This document shows, one piece after another, positions 20,491 through 31,381 of a DNA stretch of 64,000 bases. The stretch's first letter is position 1. The number at the start of each line of letters is the position of its first letter. Below the pieces are notes generated by a model that saw only the letters and a list, made by a program, of their open reading frames with translations, ran no database searches and was not told the origin of the DNA. Source of the DNA: Hemerocallis citrina (Eukaryota > Streptophyta > Magnoliopsida > Asparagales > Asphodelaceae); contig CM030360.1 of the NCBI GenBank assembly GCA_017893485.1, positions 16,725,971-16,789,970 of the forward strand, read 5' to 3'. The translations under genes were made by a program, and so were the position numbers.

Positions 20491-22540
20491 GTTGCTGATA
20501 TATCTTTAGTTGTTTTCCATTTTTGTATTTATTTTGGATTTCCTTGCTATTTTATTCTTCTATCATGTTGTTTATCCATGTTAGCCTCTCATTCATGTCT
20601 TTTTCTTGCACTTTGCTTAGCCTTTTATCTTCTCACTGTAAGTTCTTGCTAGGCATTATCCTTGTTCATTCATTCACTGCTCATGTTCTCTTTGACTCTG
20701 GTGCTACCCATTCTTTTGTTTCCTCCCGCTTCGTCTATCTGCATCAATTGGCTAGCAACGCTATGCCAGTAGCTTGCAACATTTCTACAAGTCGAGGTGT
20801 TGTCGTGTGTTCTCAGATTTGTGAGCAGAGTTCCTTGTTAATGGTGGTGTTGATTTTGTTGCCGATATGATTGTCATCAATAATTCTGGATTTGATGTTA
20901 TCTTGGGGATGGATTGGCTTGCTGCCACTCATGCTGTAATTGACTGTCGCGAGAAGAAGGTGGTGTTTCGTATGCCAGAACGTCATGAATTTAAATTCTG
21001 TGCCGGTGAAATGCCGCTTGCTTATGTGGAGAAGCTGGTTAGTCAGGAAGCTGGAGTTATGGAGGAAGTGTGTGCCGATGATGTTGTCGCACCGTTGGTT
21101 GTGCGGGATTTTTTGGATGTTTTTCCTGAGGAATTGTCGGGATTATCGCCAGATCGTGAGGTGGTGTTCAGTATTGATGTTCAGCCGGGTACAACTCCAA
21201 TCTCTAAGAGTCTGTATAGAATGGCTCCTGTTGAACTGGCTGAGTTGAAGGAACAATTCAGGATTTACTGGATAGAGGTTTTATCAGGCCAAGTGTTTCA
21301 CCTTGGAGAGCTCCTATTCTGTACGTCAATAAGAAGGATGGTAGTCGCAGGTTGTGTATTGACTACCGTGAGCTCAACAATGTCATAGTGAAGAACAGGT
21401 ATTCGTTGCTAATGATTGATGACCTATTTGATCAATTGGGAGGCGCTTCTGTATTTTCAAAGCTAGTTCTTCGTTCTGGTTACCATCAAGTTAAGGTGAA
21501 AGCCGAGGATGTACAGAAGACTGCTTTTCGTACGAGATATGGGCACTATGAATTCTTGGTGATGCCTTTTGGAGTTACTAATGCTCTGGCTGTGTTTATG
21601 AGTTTGATGAATCAGGTTTTCTCTCCCTTACTGGACAAGTTTGTAGTCTTGTTCATTGATGACATTCTTGTCTATTCTCGGAATAGGGAAGAGCATGCTG
21701 AGCACTTGAAGGTTTTTTTGCAAACTTTGAGGGATCATCAGTTGTATAGGAAGCTTAGCAAGTGTGAGTTTTGGTTGGATCGTGTGGCATTCTTGGGTCA
21801 TATTATTTCTGGTGATGGAGTTTCTGTTGATCCATCCAAGATTTCTGCAGTTAAGGATTAGCCGACGCCGAAGTCTGTATCGGAAGTTTGGAGTTTTCTT
21901 GGTCTAGCGGGTTACTACAGAAAGTTTGTTCGAGATTTCTCGAAGATTACAGGGCTGTTGACCAAGTTGAATGGGAAAGATCAGAAGTTTGTGTGGGATG
22001 AGTCCTGTGATGAAGCCTTCTCTAAATTGAAGAATCGGTTGACATCAGCACCTGTGTTGACTATACTAGATGGATCAGGAGGTTTCGTAATTCATTGTGA
22101 TGCTTCAGGTAGAGGTTTGGGTGTTTTTTTTGATGCAACGAGGCAAGATTGTCGCATATGCATCTAGACAATTGAGGCCGCATGAGAAGAATTATCTGAC
22201 ACATGATTTGGAGCTTGCTGCTATGATTTTTGCTTTGAAGCGTTGGAGGTATTATTTACTTGGAGACCGAGTGGAGGTCTTCACCGACCACAAAAGTATC
22301 AAGTATGTGTTCACTCAGAAGGAGCTGAATATGAGGCAAAGGTGATGGTAAGAATTGATGGCAGATTATGATATCAGTTTGCAATATCACCCTGGCAAGA
22401 TTAATTCGGTACCTGATGCTTTGAGCAGAAGACCTGTTGCTATGGTTCTTACTGATCAGAACGAGCTTGTGGAAGCTATGAGGAGATTGGAATTGGATGT
22501 GGTATTGCCTGGTTTTGAGAAGAGTTGTGTCGTGCTTTAG
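20491..22540 (+). pseudogene. Protease, reverse transcriptase and RNase H of the plus-strand Tekay-like element
   Basis: The protease active site HVLFDSGATHSFVS lies near 20,675-20,720, followed by GFDVILGMDWL. RT blocks are CIDYRELNN (21,355), MPFGVTNA (21,560) and FIDDILVYS (21,650). The first catalytic aspartate is lost: the relative reads [11 protein letters not shown], this copy [11 protein letters not shown] (codon 21,466-21,468). A TAG at 21,859-21,861 ends the frame before the RT connection region. RNase H ([42 protein letters not shown]) spans several frames. A pyrimidine-rich, hydrophobic stretch at about 20,495-20,665 separates gag from protease and has no counterpart in the related element. 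Confidence 0.9.
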
Positions 22541-22546
22541 TTACAT

Positions 22547-23976
22547 TTGTCTTTGGTAGATCAGATTAAGGAGGCACAGTCTGATGATGTGCACTTGCAA
22601 CAATTTCGAGCTGAGGTTGAAGCTGGTTCAAGAACTAATATGGTGATTCATGAGGATGGATCTCTCCACTTTGGGACCCTTCTATGTGTTCCGAAGGGAG
22701 AAGTCAGGCAGAGGTTGCTTGAAGAAGCTCATTGCTCGTCTTACTCTATCCATCCCGGTGGTACAAAGATGTATCGGGATTTGAAGTTGCATTTCTGGTG
22801 GCATTGTATGAAGAGGGTTGTTGTAAGATTTGTTTGTCGGTGTCTGATTGATCAGCAATTGAAAACAAAACATCAGAGGACTGCTGGACTTCTTCAACCA
22901 CTTCCTATCCCGGAGTGGAAGTGGGAGAATATCACTATGGATTTCGTGACTGCTTTGCCTAGAAGTCCCAAGGGTCACAATGCCATCTGGGTGATTGTGG
23001 ATCGCTTGAAGAACAGTGCTCATTTCATTCCTTTCAGAGTTGGTCAGTCTACAGAGAGCCTGGTAGAAAGGTATATGCATGAGATTGTGAGATTGCTTGG
23101 TGTTCCTATCAGTATTATATCAGAAAGAGACACTAGATTCAAATCTCAAATTTGGGAGAGTCTTCAGAACAGTCTTGGGAGTAAGCTGAAGTTCAGTACT
23201 GCATTCCATCCACAGACAGATGGTCAATCAGAGAGGGTTATTCAAACATTGGTGGATATATTGAGGTCTTGTGTGCTTCAGTTTGGAGGATCTTGGGAAG
23301 ATCATCTACACTTTGTGGAGTTTTCATACAATAATAGCTACCAAGCTAGTCTTCAGGCAGCTCCGTCTGAAGTCTTGTATGGTCGGAAGTGTAGATCACC
23401 AGTGTGTTGCGGTGACATTGGTGAGAGGAAGCTTTTGGGGCCAGAGTTGATCACGAGGACTGTTGATGTAGTGGCCCAGATCAGGAAGCATTTGCAAGCC
23501 GCACAGGACAGGCAGAGGAAATGGCCAGACATGCATAGGAGACTGTTAGAGTTCAAAGTGGGTGATCATGTGTTCCTCAAGGTGTCTCCATGGAAAGGTG
23601 TGATTCGATTTGGTGGTGGGGGAAAGTTGAGCCCTAAATTTATTGGTCTGTTCGATGTGGTGGAGCGAGTAGGCAAGGTGGCCTATAGACTCGCGTTTCC
23701 GCCAGCTCTTTCCAGAGTGCATAACGTCTTCCATGTTTCTCAGCTCAGGATGTATGTTCGGGATGATAGTAATGTTATTGACTATTCGGAGTTGTCGGTT
23801 TGACCAAATTTGTCTTCTGAGATTCATTCAGTGTCGATTGTGGACCGGCGGGAGAAGATTTCGAAGAATAAGGATATCAATTTGGTTCGTGTTGCTTGGA
23901 ATCCTCACTCGCCTGGTGAGTCGACTTGGGAGCTTGAAGATGTGATTCAGAAGAGGTTTCCCCATCTGTTTGAGTA
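22547..23976 (+). pseudogene. Integrase with chromodomain, plus-strand Tekay-like element
   Basis: The longest open piece is 418 codons to 23,803. The zinc domain shows IHPGGTKMYRDLKLHFWW, but its last Cys pair reads CRCLIDQQ, so one ligand is lost. The core has EWKWENITMDFV, then IISERDTRF where relatives have SDRDTRF (catalytic Asp replaced by Glu), then FHPQTDGQSERVIQTL with the final Glu. A GPY/F-type C-terminus (VGDHVFLKVSPWKGV, LSPKFIGLFDV) follows. After a TGA at 23,802-23,804 the same frame continues with a chromodomain (DINLVRVAWNPHSPGESTWE, LEDVIQKRFPHLFE). Chromodomain integrases define the chromovirus branch. Confidence 0.92.
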
Positions 23977-24044
23977 GTTCTTGTTCCTTTATTTTCCTCG
24001 GGGTTACCCTACTACCACTTGCTTAAATTTCGAGGAAAGTTTTT

Positions 24045-25819
24045 ATTGTATAATGCTTACTGTCTGTATGTTGACTGCTACTTCCAACCCAGTAAATGAT
24101 CTTAAAATAAATTACTTTCTTAATATGAATTATAGCCTTATCTTTATATTTTCCAGAACATCTTGAATTTCTGAATTCCGAGTTGTGTAGCAAAAGTTAT
24201 GCCCATTTTACTACAACTGTGTTTAGATTTCCAAATTCTTGTATGTTTCATATTTAAACAGTAAAAAGGCTGATCAAATGTTAAAATTTTACTCTGAAAA
24301 TTTCCAGATTGTTACTTAACATGTTTCGGAGTCTAGAATTTTTTTTTAATGAATTTATTATTGAGTTTCTGCTGATTCTAAAAATAAAATAACATCATGT
24401 CGATTTTTTGCCTGAACATGAATCTGTAAAGAACAATGTGTTTGACCTAGCTACTATTGTTGGATTTTGAACTTTAAATATGCATTGGAACCGTGTGGAA
24501 GTCTAGTTTTCGGAATTTCTGACGGTTTCAGTTTCTGAACTTTGAAACAGCGGGAAACTGCACTTTTGTACAGATTACTCTTGCTGTCCAGAATGTTATT
24601 TCCAGATTTTTTAATAGATTACTTATTCCTATATCGTACTATTGCATGAATTAAATGTGTGTGTTGCATTGCATGATCCTAATGAATTATTGTCACCATT
24701 GTAATCGTACTATCCATGTTATCAGCCTATTGTTCTCCTATTGATAATATTGTTCATCTCATGTCTTAAATTGCATATTGTATTGTTGCATTGATAAATA
24801 ATTAATAAGCTGGGGTTTAAGAGATTGACTAGAGTAGTTGATGATATAGAGACTGTACTTAGATGATAGCTCGTGTTATTATCGTTATCGTCATTGTGTA
24901 AGAAATTACATCATGGTCCGTGTTATTATTGTTATCGTCATTGTGCAAGAAATTGTCTCAATTACCCGTGTTATATTGTTATCGTCATCATACCCAGTAC
25001 ATGAACTATAGAATCTACCACTATAGTCTAAACGAAATTGATTGTATGCATCGAACCTGTGGTATGGAACATATGGGACACAGTAGTACGTGCATTAGTT
25101 ATGATTTAAAATGAATAATAGACTTAAGCATTGCATCACATTGACATTGCATATTGTTCATCATTGTTCTATTGATATCGAATATTGGCTAAGTGTTATC
25201 GTTATTGATCATTGAATATTGTTACCGAATATTGAATCATTGTTTATAGCTATTGCATCGATTATCATGATATTCATTATTGCTATTGTCCCATATTATT
25301 GATTCCTATTGATCCATTGACTTCATTGTTATACCCTTATTTCATTGTTCTTTGCTTTCTGCACTTGCTGTCCATGACTTGCTTTAAGGACAATTTTTCT
25401 TCTCTTTTTAGATGAAGTGTACACAGGTAATGAAGAAGAATTGCCTGCTTGGATTGGAGGGAAAATTTTCTAAAGAACTATTGCTTTATAATTGAATGTT
25501 ATTCCATTGAACTATTGTATTGAGACTTATTGCTATTGTGTTTGAGATTTATTATTGTATTGGATTTATTATTGTATTGGGCTTATGTCCCGGATTTTAT
25601 TATTGTTCCAGATGTTGGATTATTAATGTATTTGGATATTTTATATTGTTTCATTCCAGGTATTATTGTTCGTGAGATTATTATTATTGTCTGCGCAATT
25701 GTTCTGTATTAATTATATTGTTGAGTTGATTGGATAAACAGCTTATGGGTGATGTTAGTCATTCACTGGGCCAATGTCTTGTACTCGTATTCCGTATTTT
25801 TGGGAAGCGGGGCGTGACA
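24045..25819 (+). repeat. 3' LTR of the plus-strand Tekay-like element, 5'-truncated
   Basis: It aligns with 17,296-19,061 of the 5' LTR at roughly 90-95% identity by eye. The first 1.3 kb, with the TATA box and the polypurine junction, is deleted; homology resumes just after AATTTCGAGGAAAG. It ends GGGCGTGACA next to GAGCT. Confidence 0.9.
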
Positions 25820-25824
25820 GAGCT

Positions 25825-26659
25825 AGGCGGAGACTGGAGACAGCATCAAACCCACAACAAGGGTGGTTGACTGGCGAGCGATCGTCGACGGCGCTCGGGA
25901 ACAGGGCAGCAGCGAAAACAGAGGAGCTCGGAGGAAAAACAGGGGAGTTCGGAGGTTGGAGGTGATGGGGCATTGTGGTGATCGGCAATGGTGAGAAAGG
26001 CGGTGGGTAGCGAAGGCGAGAATGAGAATCGACCGGGCTTCGACGCGGATGAGAGATGGCGAGGGTGGATGCACTGGATGGAGATGGGCGGTGGCATTGG
26101 GTTTCGGTTGACGAAACAAGGGATGACGATGAGAAGAGGGGTTCTTCGGCAATGGGGAAGGTGACGGGAGCGGAGGTGCAGGCGATGGTCGACGATCTGG
26201 ATGGAGGATGCGGTGGTCGAAGAGGCTGAGCGGTCGATGGGTGCAAGGGAAAGAAACAGGGGATCGGGGTTAGGAGAGAGAGAGCGGCGGGAGGTTAGGA
26301 AAGAGAGGATGAGATAATTTATGGTATTTAATTAATTAGTGTTTTAGGGGTATTTATATAGGATAATATTGCTGGTTAACAGGTATAGGGTATGGGTTTA
26401 GGATCCAAAAAGAGAAAAATGAATAGAAATCAATGGGATATGAATATAATGGATCAATATGAACCCAAAACACAAAAGAACAAAATTAGTAGTGAGCCAA
26501 AAAATCAGGGTTCAAGCCAAAAAGAGTACAAAATGATCAAAAGAGAATAGGTGAGCCCAAAGAAAAGCAAGATTTATTATTTATAAGAGATTCGAATACA
26601 GTAATCAAGAAAGGAGAAAATTACAATAAAAATCCAAAAACAGAAAAATAGGGGTTACA
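25825..26659 (-). repeat. 3' LTR of the minus-strand Tekay-like element, second part
   Basis: Continuation of 13,786-16,002, ending (plus sense) GGGGTTACA at 26,659. A TATAAAT box on the minus strand lies at 26,352-26,358. The apparent frames at 25,755-26,246 are low-complexity Ser/Pro-rich LTR sequence, not a gene. A polypurine-like tract follows in the internal region (minus sense AAGGTGGCTAGGA). Confidence 0.92.
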
Positions 26660-26669
26660 ATCCTAGCCA

Positions 26670-28104
26670 CCTTACAAGAAGAATTTCATCCTCGAAATTC
26701 ATACAAGTGGTACATAGGGCGAACCCCGTAATAAATGAAAAACAAAAGAAGACTACTCAAACAAATGAAGGAACTTCTCCCGGATCTCCTCCTCCAACTC
26801 CCAAGCTGACTCACCTGGCGAGTGAGGATTCCAAGAAACTTGAACCAGCTTGTGATTCTATTCTTCAACACCTTCTCTCGACGGTCTAAGATAGAGACTG
26901 GCTAAATCTCACAGGACAAGTCCGACCAACTCTGAGTAGTCAAAAACATGACTTTCATCCTTGATGTATTTCCTGAGCTGAAAAACATGGAATACATCAT
27001 GGACACCTACTAAAGCCAGTGGCAACGCGAGCCTGTAAGCTACCTTGCCCACACGATCCATAATATCAAATGGATCGATGAACCAGGGGCTCAACTTGCC
27101 CCCACCTCCAAATCAGATAACACCTCTCCATCGTGATACCTTGAGGAACACATGATCGCCTGCGACAAACTCTAGAGGCCTTCGACGACAGTCAGCCCAT
27201 TTCCTCTGCCTATCCCGGGCAGCCTGCAAATGCTTCTTGATCTGAGCTACGGCATCAAATGTCTTCGTGATCAACTCAGGCCCCAAAGTTTTCTCTTGCC
27301 GATGTCATCCCAACATACCAGCGATCTACACTTGCGCCCATACAGAGCCTCAAATGGTGTTGCCTTAAGACTCGCCTGATAACTATTATTGTATGAGAAC
27401 TCGGCTAAGTACAGATGTTCTTCCCATGAACCTCCAAACTGAAGAACGAAGGATTTCAACATGTCTTCTGGGGTCTGAATCATCCTTTCCGACTACCCAT
27501 CTGTCTATGGATTGAACGTTGTACTGTAGCTCAACTTAGTACCCAAGCTCTTCTGCAGACTCTCCCAGAACTGAGACCTGAATCTCGTATCTCTATCTGA
27601 TACGATGCTGATAGGAACTCCATACAGTCTGACAACCTCTTGAATATACTTTTCAGCCAAACTCTCCGTGGACTGACCCACACGGAAGGGAATGAAATGG
27701 GCACACTTCGTCAACCGATCCACTATCACCCAGATAGCATTATGACCCTTGGGACTCCTCGGCAATGCTGTCACAAAATCCATCGTGATATTCTCCCATT
27801 TCCACTCTGGGTTTGGAAGAGGTTGCAACTGTCCCTCGGTCCTCTGATGCTCTGCCTTCACAGGCTGAAAGATCAGGCACTGCGACAAAAACTTTGCCAC
27901 TGCTCTCCTCGTGCCATGCCACCAGAAATGTTGCTTCAAATTCCTGTACGGCTTAGTACCACCTGAATGAATAGAATACAGAAACCGATGAGCTTCTTCA
28001 AGTAGCTTCTGTCTGACTTCTCCTTTAGGTACACACAACCTAGAGCCAAAACGAAGCGACCCATCAGCATGAATGACCAAATCGGTTCTCAGACCTGCTT
28101 CCAC
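26670..28104 (-). pseudogene. Integrase and chromodomain of the minus-strand Tekay-like element
   Basis: Blocks on the minus strand are SIHSGGTKPYRNLKQHFWWH with a damaged Cys pair (SQCLIFQ), EWKWENITMDFV, SIVSDRDTRF, ERMIQT and FSYNNSYQASL. Further down are FIDPFDIMDRVGKVAYRLAL and a chromodomain ending LEEEIREKFLHLFE near 26,760. The catalytic Asp residues are present here, unlike in the plus-strand relative. Stops interrupt the frame around 27,484-27,504 (within the P-TDG-SE block), and frameshifts occur near 27,300, 27,100 and 26,840. Confidence 0.9.
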
Positions 28105-28110
28105 TTCGCT

Positions 28111-29600
28111 TCAGAACTTCTGCAACTGCTGATCACCCGCTAGGGCCTCCTTGATCTGCTCTACCAAAGAAGACAGCAACTGCAACGTCATGAATTGTTG
28201 TGCCGAACCAGGAAGCAACACATCCAACCCTAACCTTCTCATATCCTCCATTATTTCCTTCTGCTTAGTGAGGAACATAGCAGCAGGTCTTCTACTCAAA
28301 GCATCAAGTACCATGTTCACTTTGCTCAGGTGATACTGCAAATTGATGTCAAAATCTACCATTAATTCCAACCATCTCCTTTTCCTCATGTTCAATTCCT
28401 TCTGTGTGAACACATACTTGAGGCTCTTGTAATCTATGAATATCTCCACTTTATTCCCAAGCAGATAATGCCTCTATAACTTCAAAGCAAAAAACACGGA
28501 TGCAAGCTCCAGATCATGCGTGGGATAGTTCTTCTCATGAGGCCTCAACTGCCTAGATGCATAAGCGAAAAACCTGCCTCGCTGCATCAGCACTGCTCCC
28601 AGACCTCTACCTGAAGCATCACAATGGATCACAGAACCGCCCAAACTGCCAGGTATCATTACAGGTGCTGACGTCAACCGACGCTTCAGTTCAGCAAAAG
28701 CTTCATTACAAGCCTCATCCCAATCAAACTTCTGCTCCTTCGTCAAACTGATCAGAGGCCTAGCTATCTTCAAGAAATCCTGAACGAACTTCCAATAATA
28801 CCCTGCCAAACCAAGAAAGCTTCGCACCTCAGATGTTGACTTCAGAATCGGCCAATCCTTGACCGCAGAGATCTTCGACGGATCTATAGAAACACCATGA
28901 CTAGAAATTGTGGCCCAGAAAAGCAACCCGATCCAGCCAAAACTCACACTTGTTGAGTTTCCCATACAGTTGGTTCTCCCTCAAGGTCTGCAGAACAACC
29001 CTCAAATGCTTAGCATGATCTTCCCGGTTCTGAGAATACAACAAGATGTCGTCAATGAAGATCATGAAAAACTGATCCAAAAACGGCGAGAACACCCAAT
29101 TCGTCAGACTCATGAACACAGTTGGTGCATTGGTAACTCCGAAAGGCATCACCAAGAACTCATAATGCCCATACCTCGTTCGGAATGCTGTTCTCTGAAG
29201 ATCTTCTGACTTCACCTTGACTTGATGATAACCGGAACGAAGATCCAACTTTGAGAAAACAGAAGCACCTCCCAGTTGGTCAAACAAATCATCAATCCTC
29301 GGCAATGGTTATCGATTCCTCATAGTGACATTATTCAACTCTCGATAGTCAATGCAAAGTCTGCGGCTACCATCCTTCTTGTTGACGAACAGAACTGGAG
29401 CTCCCCAAGGTGAAACACGAGGCCTGATAAAACCATTATCCAACAGCTCCTAAACTTGTATCTTCAGTTCTGCCAATTCAACTGGTGCCATGCGATACAG
29501 ACTCTTTGAGATAGGCGACGTACCGGGCTGAACATCAATGCTGAACTCCATATCTCGGTCTGGCAGTAATCCGAGAAATTCCTCGGGAAAGACATTAAGG
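28111..29600 (-). pseudogene. Reverse transcriptase and RNase H of the minus-strand Tekay-like element
   Basis: RT reads [38 protein letters not shown] and [11 protein letters not shown], so both catalytic regions are intact. RNase H reads [37 protein letters not shown] and DALSRRP. Frame breaks occur near 29,306, 28,905 and 28,460. Confidence 0.9.
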
Positions 29601-29605
29601 AAGTC

Positions 29606-31200
29606 TCACACAACTAAGGGTGCAAAATCCCCATCAGTGCCCAATGACACAAATGTAACAGCCTTAGGGTCCATCGAGCTCTTGACATGCCCTGACAGTG
29701 TCTCACCTGCATGGAACTCGAACTCTAGTTGCCCAGGAAGCCTGAAAGTCACCTTCTTCTCTTGGCAATCAATCACGACACAAGAAACACCCAACCAATC
29801 CATGTCCAGAATAACATCAAAACCAGAATTGGGAATCACAATCAGATCAGCCAAGAAATCCACACCACCAATCAGCAATGGGCTTTGCTTACATACCCTA
29901 GAACAAACAATGACACCTCCACCAGTGGTGATGTCCCAAGCTGTGGGCATAACGTCGCTTGCCAAACTATGCTGATCAACAAAGGGGGAGGAAATAAAAG
30001 AGAGTGTAACACCGGAGTCAAACAAAACATGAGCTGGAAGAGAGAAAAATAAAATGACACCTGCAACCACTCTAAAAACTACCTCTGCTTCCTCAGCAGT
30101 CAGGTTATAGGCCTGACCACGACTCCCAGTCTGACCTCCCCTAGGGGCCACATGCCTCTGATCAAAGACTTGCCTCTGCGGTGGAAGAGGCGGTCTACCC
30201 TGACCACGAGCCGGTGCTCCCTGCTGAGCAGCACCTCCAACCGGTGCAGGAGTCCTGTTCCTCGAATAGTCACGAACCATATGGTTACTGCTCCCACACA
30301 CCAGACACAATCGATTGGCCATCCTGCAGTCTCGCTGTGAATGCCCAACCTTATGGCAGTAGCCACAAGTCTCAGTAGTCCTCGGAACAACAGGCAGATG
30401 CGGTTGTACTCTCGTGGGAGGGGCGGAGCTGGCCTCCGAATAGGTCCTCCGGTAGGACAAACTGCAATAGGGTGCGAAACACTCTGCGGAGAAACACCCG
30501 ACCTCCTAAGGGTCTGCTCCTGAATCCAAGCAGCATCCAGAACGTCAGCATAGGCATGAAGCTGAAGGGCAGCCAAGCGGTCATGAATGGGGAAGCTCAA
30601 ACCCAACGGAAATCTGTGAGCCCTGTCCTCGTCAATAGCTACCAGGGCAGGAGCAAAGCGACTGAGCCGAGTAAACTCTGCAGCATACTCCTCCACGGAA
30701 TGGTTCCCCTGGGTTATGAAAACAAATTTTCGTTCCATCTCTGCCTTGGTGACACTGGGAAAGAACTTTGCCATGAAGCTCTGTGTGAAAGTAGCCCACT
30801 CGATGGGTCTCACAATCCTTTCAGTCTCAGCTCACCACCAGATATGGGCGAGATCCACCAGTTGCATGCTAACCACATCCATGCAATCAACATCAGCAAC
30901 TCGAGTCACAATCAACAACTGCTCCGTCCGAATAAGCCGTTGCTCGGCCTCCAGCAGCAACTCAGTGCCCGAAAACTTGTTCGGGTGCAGTCTTATGAAA
31001 TCTGCCACTGTGCCGGGCCTTGGTGGCAGTGGCCCAGGTGTAGGTACAGTGGCAGCTCGATTGGCCACCTCCAATATGGCCCTCATCAATTCATTGTGCT
31101 CCTGCTGAAGAGCCATCAGTTGCTGCATCGTCTGAAGAATAGCAGCATTATCTGGCTGCTCATCCCTTGGATGGGAAGAGGAAGAAGCTCCGCGTGCCAT
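29606..31200 (-). pseudogene. gag and protease of the minus-strand Tekay-like element
   Basis: The start MARGASSSSHP is at 31,200. Capsid blocks are DFIRLHPNKFSGTE and AHIWW, then a TGA at 30,832-30,834, then SVEEYAAEFTRLSRFAPALV. A frameshift near 30,420 leads to the nucleocapsid with a good zinc knuckle CGYCHKVGHSQRDC and a second one whose last Cys is Tyr (CLVCGSSNHMVRDY). The protease site is HVLFDSGVTLSFIS, followed by GFDVILDMDWLG. Confidence 0.9.
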
Positions 31201-31358
31201 AGTCTGAAACAGTATCAAATAGGGTTAGTATCCAGATTATATGTTGGTTATTATATGTTCATGTGATCAACGTGGTGCGCACATTATTGAGTTAACCTGA
31301 CTAAGCTAGACTTGACTAACATATTAGCCAAATAGGACTAACACATTAGCCAAACATG

Positions 31359-31371
31359 GGCTCTGATACCA
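31359..31371 (-). other. Primer-binding site, initiator Met tRNA type
   Basis: On the minus strand it reads TGGTATCAGAGCC exactly, ten bases after the 5' LTR end. Confidence 0.93.
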
Positions 31372-31381
31372 CTAAAAACCC

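Larger units (their letters stand above)
16003..25819 (+). mobile_element. Plus-strand Tekay-like chromovirus inserted in the LTR of its relative
   Basis: It starts TGTAACTACC and ends GGGCGTGACA. GGGCT stands before it (15,998-16,002) and GAGCT after it (25,820-25,824). The uninterrupted LTR at 33,590 reads GGCGGGGCTAGGCGG, which confirms the insertion point. The 5' LTR is complete (3,059 bp) and the 3' LTR has lost its first 1.3 kb. The internal order is gag, protease, RT, RNase H, integrase, chromodomain, with several stops. Confidence 0.95.

Noticed and set aside
25755..26246. 163-codon Ser/Pro-rich frame
   Set aside because: LTR sequence, present in decayed form in the partner LTR at 33,463-34,082 with no conserved frame.
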